Below are positions 56,678 through 64,000 of a stretch of 64,000 bases of DNA, in pieces (position 1 is the first letter of the stretch; each line of letters begins with the position of its first letter). The stretch is from Sediminibacillus terrae (GTDB lineage: Bacteria; Bacillota; Bacilli; Bacillales; Amphibacillaceae): positions 1 through 64,000 of the forward strand of contig NZ_VZDQ01000026.1 in assembly GCF_009602435.1 (NCBI RefSeq), written 5' to 3'. The notes beneath the pieces were generated by a model. That model had not been told where the DNA came from, did no database searches, and worked only from the letters and a program-made list of their open reading frames with translations. The position numbers and the translations under genes were made by a program.

Positions 56678-56941
56678 CTACTCCTTATGGTTGTTCAAAT
56701 AGGACTTGACCAGTTCTTCAATCAACTCATCCCGTTCTATTTTTCTAATTAGGTTCCTTGCATCTTTGTGCCGGGGAATATACGCCGGATCACCGGACAA
56801 CAAGTACCCGACAATTTGATTGATTGGATTATAACCTTTTTCCCGCAAAGCTTCATGCACGGTTAAGAGCACTTCTTTCACATTTTCTTCGAATGGTTCT
56901 TCGGGAAAATTAAATTTCATTGTTTTATCCATAGATCCCAT
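56678..56941 (-). CDS. yrzL: IreB family regulatory phosphoprotein
   Basis: An 87-residue UPF0297/IreB protein. In enterococci IreB is a substrate of the PASTA kinase IreK and modulates cephalosporin resistance. [29 protein letters not shown] and [18 protein letters not shown] are nearly invariant in the family. ATG at 56941 follows GGGGGT. It comes 93 bp after alaS. Confidence 0.94.
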   Translation of the reverse strand: MGSMDKTMKFNFPEEPFEENVKEVLLTVHEALREKGYNPINQIVGYLLSGDPAYIPRHKDARNLIRKIERDELIEELVKSYLNNHKE

Positions 56942-57034
56942 TAGTTTACCCCCGATTTCAAATTTTAACGTATATTGACAATCGACCACAATTCGTTACA
57001 CACCATTATATACCTAAATAGTGTACAAGAAAAA

Positions 57035-59671
57035 CTAGGAGTTTTCCTTGATGTACGTTTCAGCGTATTGTAGTGCCTCTGGAAGCTGGTCAGGATTTTT
57101 GCCACCCGCTTGTGCCATATCCGGACGTCCGCCTCCGCCTCCGCCACAGCGCTGGGCCGTTTCTTTGATCAATTTCCCTGCATGATAACCTTGTTCAACA
57201 AGATCCTTCGAAACTCCTGCCGCAAGTTGGACTTTTCCGTCGGAAACCGCACCCAACAGGATAATACCAGAACCTGCCTTTTGTTTGAGCTCGTCGACCA
57301 TATTGCGCAGCTGGTTCATATCCTGGACATCAACCTGCCGGGCCAAAAGCTTCACTCCGTCGACTTCTTGAATATAATCCAGTACCGAAGATGCTTCCAA
57401 ATTGGAAAGCTTGGCACTTAAAGATTCCTTTTCTCTTTGAAGTTCCTTCATGTCATTAAACAGGACGTCAATTCGTTCCGGCACATTCTCTGGAGTTGTC
57501 TTGAGCATATCTGCTGCCTTCCTCAACACCGTCTGTCTATCGTTTAAATACTGATAAGCTGCTTTTCCAGTGCTGGCTTCAATCCTTCGGGTTCCAGCAC
57601 CGATCCCCGACTCTGCCGTTACCTTGAACAACCCGATTTCTGCAGTGTTCACGACATGGCAGCCTCCGCATAATTCAATGCTGTAGTCGCCGACCTGGAC
57701 AACACGTACGATATCGCCGTACTTTTCTCCGAATAAGGCCATGGCTCCCATGTTCTTGGCTTCTTCAATTGGATGATAATCAATTGCAACCTGTACAGAT
57801 TCCCATATTTTTTCATTGACAAGTTGTTCGACACGGTCCAGTTCCTCTAGCGATATAGAACCGAAATGTGAAAAATCAAACCGAAGTCTGTCTGTTGTCA
57901 CCAATGATCCGGCTTGATTGACATGTTCTCCTAACACATCTTTCAGTGCCTGGTGCAGCAAATGGGTTGCTGTATGGTTTTTGACGATTTCCGAACGGGA
58001 TTGTTGATTGACCGTAGCCTTTACCTGGTCTCCTTTTTGCAATCGGCCTTCCTTCACCAGGACACGGTGCAGGTTCTGTCCCTGTGGAGCTTTCTGAACA
58101 TCTTCTACAGAAAGGGTAGCTTGATCGGTATGAATCCATCCTCTGTCGGCAACCTGCCCGCCGCTTTCCGCATAGAAAGGAGTTTCTTTCAAGAAAAGAT
58201 AAGCCTCTTCCCCTGCTTCCACTGTATCAACCAGCTGTTTGTCTTTAATGATTGCCAAAACAGTGGTTTGCGCTTCCAGCTCTTCATAACCGGTAAACGT
58301 GCTTTCTACTTCCACTTCACCGGCAACGCCTTCCTGGACATGCATGGAATCAACCTTTTGCCTGGCTTGACGGGCCCTTTCCCGCTGTTTGTCCATCTCC
58401 TGTTCGAATCCTTCCTCATCCATGGTGAAACCCGCTTCGCTTATATATTCATCGGTAAGTTCCTTCGGAAAACCATAGGTATCGTACAAACGGAATACCT
58501 CTTCACCAGGAAAGACATTACTTCCCTTTTGTTTTTCTTTTTCCATAATTTCCGATAAAATTGCCAAACCTTCACTTAAGGTTTCATGGAACCGTTCCTC
58601 TTCTGTCTTCACCACATTCTCAATAAAAGACTTTTTCTTCCGAACCTCTTCATAAAATTCTCCCATGATATCACTGACCGATTCCACCAGCTGGTACATG
58701 AACGGTCGATCGATTCCGATCTGTTTGGCGTAACGGACCGCCCGCCGCAAAAGTCTTCTCAATACATAACCACGTCCTTCATTCGAAGGAAGTGCGCCGT
58801 CGCTGACAGCAAATGTTACCGTGCGGATATGGTCGGCAATCACTTTGAATGCTACGTCGCCTGTTTCTGTATCCCCATAGTTCACACCAGCCAGTTGTTC
58901 GGCACGTTTTATCAGCGGCATGAACAAATCGGTTTCAAAATTAGTCGGGGTATCCTGGATGACACACACCATCCGTTCCAAGCCCATTCCAGTATCGATG
59001 TTTTTCTTTGGAAGCGGCGTATAAGTGTGATCAGGATTATGATTAAATTGAGAAAAAACCAAGTTCCAGATTTCCAGATAGCGTTCATTTTCTCCACCTG
59101 GATACAGTTCCGGGTCCTCTGGGTCATTGCCGTATTTTTCGCCTCGGTCGTAGAATATTTCCGTGTTCGGCCCGCTCGGCCCTTCACCGATATCCCAAAA
59201 GTTTTCCTCCAGACGGATTATCCTCTCTTCGGGAAGTCCGATTTTATCCCGCCAAATCCGGAAAGCTTCGTCATCTTCCGGATGCACGGTGACAGATAGT
59301 TTATCTTTTTCGAAACCTATCCAATCACTACTGGTAAGAAACTCCCAAGCCCATTCAATCGCTTCTTCTTTAAAATAATCACCAATCGAAAAGTTCCCCA
59401 ACATTTCAAAGAAAGTGTGATGACGTGCTGTCTTTCCCACATTTTCGATGTCATTTGTCCGAATCGCTTTCTGGGCGTTGACCAATCGGGGATTATCTGG
59501 AATCACTCTTCCATCAAAGTATTTTTTCAACGTTGCCACACCACTGTTTATCCAAAGCAGTGTCGGGTCTTCTTTAGGCACTAAGGAAGCACTTGGTTCC
59601 ACCCGGTGCCCTTTCTCTTTAAAGAAATCTAAATACATCTGCCGAACCTCTGCTGAAGTTAAATGCTTCAT
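57035..59671 (-). CDS. alaS: Alanyl-tRNA synthetase
   Basis: Charges tRNA-Ala and edits mischarged Ser and Gly. The 878 residues contain the class II core ([39 protein letters not shown]), a tRNA-recognition domain, the editing domain with [14 protein letters not shown] and the zinc site ELCGGCHV, and the C-Ala domain ending [15 protein letters not shown]. Expression is controlled by the upstream alanine T-box. Neighbours yrzL, ruvX and yrzB follow in order. Confidence 0.99.
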   Translation of the reverse strand: MKHLTSAEVRQMYLDFFKEKGHRVEPSASLVPKEDPTLLWINSGVATLKKYFDGRVIPDNPRLVNAQKAIRTNDIENVGKTARHHTFFEMLGNFSIGDYFKEEAIEWAWEFLTSSDWIGFEKDKLSVTVHPEDDEAFRIWRDKIGLPEERIIRLEENFWDIGEGPSGPNTEIFYDRGEKYGNDPEDPELYPGGENERYLEIWNLVFSQFNHNPDHTYTPLPKKNIDTGMGLERMVCVIQDTPTNFETDLFMPLIKRAEQLAGVNYGDTETGDVAFKVIADHIRTVTFAVSDGALPSNEGRGYVLRRLLRRAVRYAKQIGIDRPFMYQLVESVSDIMGEFYEEVRKKKSFIENVVKTEEERFHETLSEGLAILSEIMEKEKQKGSNVFPGEEVFRLYDTYGFPKELTDEYISEAGFTMDEEGFEQEMDKQRERARQARQKVDSMHVQEGVAGEVEVESTFTGYEELEAQTTVLAIIKDKQLVDTVEAGEEAYLFLKETPFYAESGGQVADRGWIHTDQATLSVEDVQKAPQGQNLHRVLVKEGRLQKGDQVKATVNQQSRSEIVKNHTATHLLHQALKDVLGEHVNQAGSLVTTDRLRFDFSHFGSISLEELDRVEQLVNEKIWESVQVAIDYHPIEEAKNMGAMALFGEKYGDIVRVVQVGDYSIELCGGCHVVNTAEIGLFKVTAESGIGAGTRRIEASTGKAAYQYLNDRQTVLRKAADMLKTTPENVPERIDVLFNDMKELQREKESLSAKLSNLEASSVLDYIQEVDGVKLLARQVDVQDMNQLRNMVDELKQKAGSGIILLGAVSDGKVQLAAGVSKDLVEQGYHAGKLIKETAQRCGGGGGGRPDMAQAGGKNPDQLPEALQYAETYIKENS

Positions 59672-59754
59672 AGGTTTTTACCTCCATTTACTTTGACTTA
59701 TTTTACAAAGGAATGCTTATTGACCCCTTTTTCAAAAGCAGGATGTACTTCCCG

Positions 59755-60020
59755 ATAAGGCAAAAAAAGCCCCCGTTCCTGCCTGAAAGCAGGGACGAGA
59801 GCTCTGTTCGCGGTACCACCCTGATTATGGATACAACGATCCATCACCTCTAGTTGCTTGTAACGGTGCATGCCGGCGGAGATGAATCCGCACTCGGATC
59901 TAGCTTCCATGGTCCTGACCGGGAATTTTTTCAGCCTGGAAATTCCTCTCTGATCGGATGGTACACCATGTACTCGGGATCTTCAACGCATTATAGCATT
60001 CCTTTTATTGACCTTCGTCT
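59755..60020 (-). ncRNA. T-box riboswitch of alaS
   Basis: A leader that reads uncharged tRNA-Ala and chooses between terminator and antiterminator. The T-box core AGGGTGGTACCGCG lies on the minus strand at 59822-59809. Stem I has the AGTACATGG element, and a GCT triplet (59904-59902, in GAAGCTAGATCC) is a plausible alanine specifier. The terminator at the 3' end is listed separately. The specifier assignment is inferred from position. Confidence 0.93.
59762..59805 (-). terminator. T-box regulated terminator before alaS
   Basis: GCTCTCGTCCCTGC pairs with GCAGGAACGGGGGC across TTTCAG, followed by seven T residues on the minus strand. Its 5' arm overlaps the T-box antiterminator region. Confidence 0.93.
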
Positions 60021-60031
60021 ACTTGTATCAA

Positions 60032-60060
60032 AGTATAAAAAAAATTCTTTGCTATGTCAA
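60032..60060 (-). promoter_or_regulatory. SigA promoter of alaS
   Basis: Minus-strand TTGACA (60060-60055) and TATACT (60037-60032) with exactly 17 nt spacing. Transcription would start near 60025, in front of T-box stem I. It abuts the stop codon of yrrI. Confidence 0.88.
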
Positions 60061-61128
60061 TCAATCAGCCGCCCGAAAACGACGGATGTGATACAGTATC
60101 ACTTTTAAGACAGTTAGAAGCGGGACAGCCAGTATCATGCCGATGATGCCTCCCACCTCTCCTCCAGCAAGCAAAGCGAATATAATCAATATCGGATGGA
60201 TATCGATGCTTTTGCCGACAATGAAAGGGGATAGCAAGTTCCCTTCGATGATCTGAACGATAAACACGGAAATCACTACGTAAACCACCATTTTATAAGA
60301 GATGGTGAAAGCGATCACTACTGCCGGAACAGCACCCAGAATCGGTCCGAAGTAAGGAATGATATTTGTCACTCCCATGATCACTGCCAAGAGAAGCGGA
60401 TATCGCATGCCGATCAACCACAACAATCCATAAGTGGTCAAACTAACAAACAGGCAGACAAGCAGCTGTCCCCTGACGTAACTTCCAAGACTCTTGTCTA
60501 TTTCGATACAGAGTTTCCTTCCATCATCGCGGTATTTCTCAGGGGTCAGCCTGCTGACCACCTTCCTGATCAATTCAAAATCTTTCAGCATATAAAATAC
60601 TAGGACAGGAATCACAGCTGCCAGTATGACGATGTCCATTAACTTGGCTGCCTGTTCGACTACACTGGTAAGCAAGCGGCCGATAAACTCTTCGACCCGG
60701 TAAAAAAGAAGATCCATCCGATCATGTACGGATTCCGGTAAGTATGCTGTCCGTTCATACAGTCCATAGATGGCACTGCGGTATTGTTCCATAAACGTCG
60801 GCAAATTGGCGTTCAAATCCCGTAGTTGATGGAGCAAGACAGGAAAAGCTTTGTATAGAAGATAACCTGAAAGTCCAAAAAACACGAGATAAATACCGAT
60901 GATGGCAAACCAACGCGGGAAATTATATTGATGAAGCTTTTCAATAATCGGATGCAGCAAATAAGCAATTAAAGCAGAAATAATGAAAGGAGTCAATATA
61001 TGGAGAAGTACAGTCAAAACCGACTGATACAGTGGCAGCAGTTTCCATAATAGATACATAAACAAAAATGCCAATATTCCCGCTGAAATCCAATATAAAA
61101 AGCGAATTGATTTATTAGGATGGAACAA
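60061..61128 (-). CDS. yrrI: AI-2E family transporter YrrI
   Basis: A polytopic membrane protein of 355 residues with about eight helices, of the AI-2E/PerM family (UPF0118). Typical features are the N-terminal LLHILTPFIISALIAYLLHPI, the loop SLGSYVRGQLLVCLFVSLTT and the C-terminal FIVGKSIDIHPILIIFALLAGG. Members export diverse solutes, and some act as Na+/H+ antiporters in halophiles; the substrate here cannot be told. In B. subtilis it also precedes alaS. Confidence 0.9.
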   Translation of the reverse strand: MFHPNKSIRFLYWISAGILAFLFMYLLWKLLPLYQSVLTVLLHILTPFIISALIAYLLHPIIEKLHQYNFPRWFAIIGIYLVFFGLSGYLLYKAFPVLLHQLRDLNANLPTFMEQYRSAIYGLYERTAYLPESVHDRMDLLFYRVEEFIGRLLTSVVEQAAKLMDIVILAAVIPVLVFYMLKDFELIRKVVSRLTPEKYRDDGRKLCIEIDKSLGSYVRGQLLVCLFVSLTTYGLLWLIGMRYPLLLAVIMGVTNIIPYFGPILGAVPAVVIAFTISYKMVVYVVISVFIVQIIEGNLLSPFIVGKSIDIHPILIIFALLAGGEVGGIIGMILAVPLLTVLKVILYHIRRFRAAD

Positions 61129-61244
61129 GCAATATTCCTCCTTCCCGGTAAAAAGACCTAACGATCAAGGTTAATCAAAATGATCTACGTCTATTTTTCC
61201 CGGGAGAGAAGATTTTATCAATCACTGGTCGCTGCCTGGATATT

Positions 61245-61433
61245 CTACCAACTTGCTTTTCTTTCATCCTCGCTAAAAAGGTCATTCAACGAACTCAAAG
61301 AACCGTCCTGTTCCACCTGATGAAGATCAAGTACTTCTCCTAACAGAGACAGCTCTATGAAACAATCCCAGCAATAAAATTGCTGGTTTCCTATTTTCCC
61401 AATGTTTTTACCTTTACAGTTAGGGCAATGCAT
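61245..61433 (-). CDS. Small zinc-ribbon protein
   Basis: A 62-residue protein with a CxxC-x14-CxxC zinc ribbon (Cys 3, 6, 21 and 24: CPNC and CWDC) and a short acidic tail (LNDLFSEDERK). It lies between recD2 and yrrI, about 70 bp after recD2. Short proteins occupy this spot in B. subtilis too. No function can be given; it looks like a genuine gene because both CxxC pairs are intact. Confidence 0.7.
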   Translation of the reverse strand: MHCPNCKGKNIGKIGNQQFYCWDCFIELSLLGEVLDLHQVEQDGSLSSLNDLFSEDERKASW

Positions 61434-61503
61434 CCAGGACCCTCCTCGCCAATCATAAGTTGTCCTAAAGCATGCCCGGTTTATGCTGTTTTATACATGA
61501 AAT

Positions 61504-63825
61504 TTATAGAAAATCGTAAGGCGAAACTTCTTCCACATCCTCTTCCGGTTTGGGTACATTCTCTATTAGCTCACGAAGCTGTTCTTCCAATGAAGTAAAC
61601 CGCCGATTCGTGTCCTGTTCATTCACTCCGTGAATAAATGCCTGCTTATTGCCACACAAAATCAACGATTTCTTGCATCTCGTGACAGCGGTATACAGCA
61701 AATTCTTGCGTAACATTCTTCGGTAACCTTGTATGACCGGAATGATGACAATCGGAAATTCGCTTCCCTGGGATTTGTGTATGGAAGTACAGTAAGCGTG
61801 CATTATATTTGCCAGGTCTTTTCGTTCATAAACTACCTCTTTTTCTTCAAAGGCCACGACCACTTCTTCAGCCTGACCGCTTCCTTCGTCTTCCTCGAAA
61901 ATCGCCGATATTTCTCCGATATCCCCGTTAAAGACACCATCTTCCGGCTGATTTACCAGTTGGATCACTTTGTCGCCGGTCCGGAATGTGACATCTTTTG
62001 TCCGGATTTCTCTACGTTGATTTGTTTTTGGGTTGATCAGTTTCTGTATCTCTTCATTAATGCGATGAATCCCCGCCTTGGAGCGATACATGGGTGCGAG
62101 CACTTGCAAATCTCTCAAGTCGACCCCTTTGTCATGAGCTCTTTTGACAATCTGAATGATCACATCCACCACTTGATATTCCGGACATTCGATAAAGTTA
62201 AAATCGGAATCTTGCCGGAGCGAGTCTGCACTGCATTGATTGTTTTTTATTTCATGAGCAAGCTGGATGATCTTCGAACCTTCTTTTTGCCGATATACTT
62301 CACTCAGTTGTACGAAAGGGACAAGACCGCTTTTCAATAAATCGGCCAATACCTGTCCAGGCCCCACCGATGGCAATTGGTCTTCGTCCCCCACAATCAG
62401 CACTTGCATATCATTTGGAATTGCTTTGAACAATTGATGTGCCAGCCAGATATCCACCATGGAAAACTCATCGATGACCAGCAGTTTTCCTTCCAAACGA
62501 TTGTCTTCATTTCTTTCAAATGTCTCGTGACCATTCCATCCTAGCAGTCGATGAATCGTCATTGCAGGAAGACCTGTAGATTCTTTCATCCGCTTTGCCG
62601 CCCTTCCGGTTGGAGCCGTCAATATAAACGGATAGGCTGCATCATTGTCATAATCATCCGGATCAAGTGATAGGCCGTGGATTTCTGCATAGGCGTTGAT
62701 TATTCCTTTAATAACCGTTGTCTTTCCAGTCCCCGGACCACCTGTCAACACCATCAATTTCGAACCGATTGCTTTTTCGATCGCCTGGTATTGTTCCTTT
62801 CCATAACTGAGAGACTCTTCTTCCTCGATGCTTCCGACAATTTTTAGCAGCTCTGCATCTGCCGGCAGTTCGGTGATTGATTGACCAATGATGCGGTCGA
62901 TGTTGGTACAAAAACCGCTTTCTGAATAATACAATGATGGCAAGTAAACCCTGGAATCAACCACGATTATCTTTTTCTGCTTATTCAAGTCTGCAATTTG
63001 AGAAGTGATTGCTTCCGGTTCAATCTGATATTGCTCTCCTTGCAACAATTCATCGGCAACTTCAAGATGTTTTTCCAATGGCAGATATACGTGTCCTTCC
63101 TGGATACTTTGCTGTAACGTATATATGCAGGCTGCTTGAATACGACTAGGATGGTCCATCGGAATGTGATTTTGATGTGCCACTTCGTCAGCTCGCTGAA
63201 ATCCGAATCCTTCTATGTCAAAAACATATTGGTACGGATCTCTCTCAAGTATCGAAATCGCTTCATCTTTGTAGGCTTGATAGATTTTTTGTGCCATTTT
63301 CAGGCCGAAACCATAGTTGGATAAATGGACGACAATGTGTTCGAATCCCTGGTGTTCAGCCAATTCCTTTGAAAGCTGTTCCGCTTTTTCCTTTGCAAGA
63401 CCTGGTATCGAATCCAGGACACCTGGATCTTTCAGTATCTTGCTGACGGCAGTTTCTCCCAATTCCTCGACAATCCGCTGAGCTGTTTTCTTACCGATTC
63501 CATAAAACAAATCACTGGATAAGTAAGCAACCAATCCATCTTCCGTTTCCGGGATAAATCGTTTGAATTGATTCACTTCATATTGCAGACCGAACTTTTT
63601 GTGATGTTCAAAAGTGCCTTGGAAAACATAAGTTTCTCCTTCATTCAGACGGGAGAAATATCCTTTCACAACCAAATCTTTTTCTTTGAAAGATTCATTG
63701 GTATCTAGAACCTTGATTCTGGCAATGGAAAAGTGCTCCTCCTCATTGATAAAAATATGATGGATAAGCTCTCCTTTCACATAGCTATTCTGTTGTAGCT
63801 GTCCGCTATTATCTTCCATTGCCAT
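61504..63825 (-). CDS. recD2: RecD2 helicase
   Basis: A RecBC-independent superfamily 1B 5'-3' DNA helicase (YrrC), involved in replication fork and mismatch repair in B. subtilis. An extended N-terminal region with helix-hairpin-helix motifs (LFYGIGKKTAQRIVEELG, IPGLAKEKAEQLS) is followed by Walker A LTGGPGTGKTTVI near residue 370, VIDEFSMVD, GDEDQLPSVGPGQVL and the SH3-like C-terminal HKSQGSEFPIVIIP and YTAVTRCKK. It has 773 residues. GGAG precedes the ATG at 63825. Confidence 0.96.
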   Translation of the reverse strand: MAMEDNSGQLQQNSYVKGELIHHIFINEEEHFSIARIKVLDTNESFKEKDLVVKGYFSRLNEGETYVFQGTFEHHKKFGLQYEVNQFKRFIPETEDGLVAYLSSDLFYGIGKKTAQRIVEELGETAVSKILKDPGVLDSIPGLAKEKAEQLSKELAEHQGFEHIVVHLSNYGFGLKMAQKIYQAYKDEAISILERDPYQYVFDIEGFGFQRADEVAHQNHIPMDHPSRIQAACIYTLQQSIQEGHVYLPLEKHLEVADELLQGEQYQIEPEAITSQIADLNKQKKIIVVDSRVYLPSLYYSESGFCTNIDRIIGQSITELPADAELLKIVGSIEEEESLSYGKEQYQAIEKAIGSKLMVLTGGPGTGKTTVIKGIINAYAEIHGLSLDPDDYDNDAAYPFILTAPTGRAAKRMKESTGLPAMTIHRLLGWNGHETFERNEDNRLEGKLLVIDEFSMVDIWLAHQLFKAIPNDMQVLIVGDEDQLPSVGPGQVLADLLKSGLVPFVQLSEVYRQKEGSKIIQLAHEIKNNQCSADSLRQDSDFNFIECPEYQVVDVIIQIVKRAHDKGVDLRDLQVLAPMYRSKAGIHRINEEIQKLINPKTNQRREIRTKDVTFRTGDKVIQLVNQPEDGVFNGDIGEISAIFEEDEGSGQAEEVVVAFEEKEVVYERKDLANIMHAYCTSIHKSQGSEFPIVIIPVIQGYRRMLRKNLLYTAVTRCKKSLILCGNKQAFIHGVNEQDTNRRFTSLEEQLRELIENVPKPEEDVEEVSPYDFL

Positions 63826-63840
63826 CTTGATTGCTCCTTT

Positions 63841-64000
63841 TTACTGTTCCTGATTATCCTGGCTCAGCATTTCATCAATGCTTTTTTTTCCGTTTGCAGC
63901 AAGCAAATGATCAGGCTGGTAATGCAGTGCTTTGTCAAAAAACTCGTAAGCCCGATCAACATCCTCTTCATATAAATAACTTACCCCGATATTATAGAGT
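63841..64000 (-). CDS. yrrB: TPR-repeat protein, C-terminal part
   Basis: The 52 last residues of a protein entering from the right edge. YNIGVSYLYEEDVDRAYEFF and DKALHYQPDHLLAANGKKSI form a tetratricopeptide helix pair, followed by a short tail ending NQEQ. It stops 15 bp before recD2. B. subtilis has TPR gene yrrB upstream of yrrC/recD2, which supports the name. The N-terminal part is outside the window. Confidence 0.82.
   Translation of the reverse strand, partial: LYNIGVSYLYEEDVDRAYEFFDKALHYQPDHLLAANGKKSIDEMLSQDNQEQ

Overview
This window comes from the chromosome of a Gram-positive, spore-forming Bacillota, family Bacillaceae. Gene order follows the Bacillus subtilis era-dnaK-comE-alaS region almost block for block. 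The sporulation and germination genes spoIIP, gpr, yqfC, yqfD, sda and sigK, the comE competence operon, a CIRCE element, strong GGAGG ribosome binding sites and an alanine T-box all fit. The multisubunit Mrp antiporter locus and the acidic proteins suggest, by inference only, a salt- or alkali-adapted genus such as the Oceanobacillus/Virgibacillus/Lentibacillus group.

Layout. 1-7400, minus: yqzL, era, dgkA, ybeY, pgpH, phoH, yqfD, yqfC; cdd, usual between dgkA and era, is absent. 7401-8350: degraded island with a copy of a dispersed repeat and a probable 5' fragment of a class C group II intron behind a terminator. 8353-12136, minus: a membrane protein, floA, yqeZ, yqeY, rpsU. 12351-12960: a 610 bp repeat, then yqeW (plus) and deoC (minus). 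14967-23151, minus: heat-shock operon hrcA-grpE-dnaK-dnaJ continuing into prmA, rsmE, mtaB, with promoter and CIRCE. 23229-29276, minus: hemW, lepA, yqxA, spoIIP, gpr. Then rpsT (plus), holA (minus), yqzM (plus), comEC-comEB-comEA (minus) and comER (plus). A second repeat (36052-36490) is followed by yqeM, rsfS, yqeK, nadD, yhbY, aroE, yqeH, yqeG (minus) and sda (plus) behind DnaA boxes. 42427-47725, plus: mrp operon without mrpB. A third repeat (47844-48450) precedes sigK. 49579-64000, minus: yrhC, mtnN, yrrS, greA, udk, trmR, mltG, yrzB, ruvX, ireB, alaS with T-box, yrrI, a zinc-ribbon protein, recD2 and the end of a TPR gene; a KTSC-like plus-strand gene lies beside yrrS.

Functionally this is mostly conserved housekeeping: ribosome assembly and translation (era, ybeY, yqeH, rsfS, yhbY, lepA, rpsU, rpsT, rsmE, prmA, alaS), proteostasis, tRNA modification (mtaB, trmR), second messengers (pgpH), DNA uptake, DNA processing (holA, ruvX, recD2) and sporulation control.

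The least explained signal is a ~610 bp repeat present in three copies plus one partial copy. It consists of two paralogous GC-rich hairpin modules in inverted orientation around a ~250 bp spacer, with base-pair covariation in the hairpin. It resembles a REPIN or MITE and carries an ORF that looks conserved but evolves like non-coding DNA. Other notable points are the missing mrpB, the group II intron scar at a terminator, the DnaA boxes at sda, and trmR without its usual trhP neighbours.
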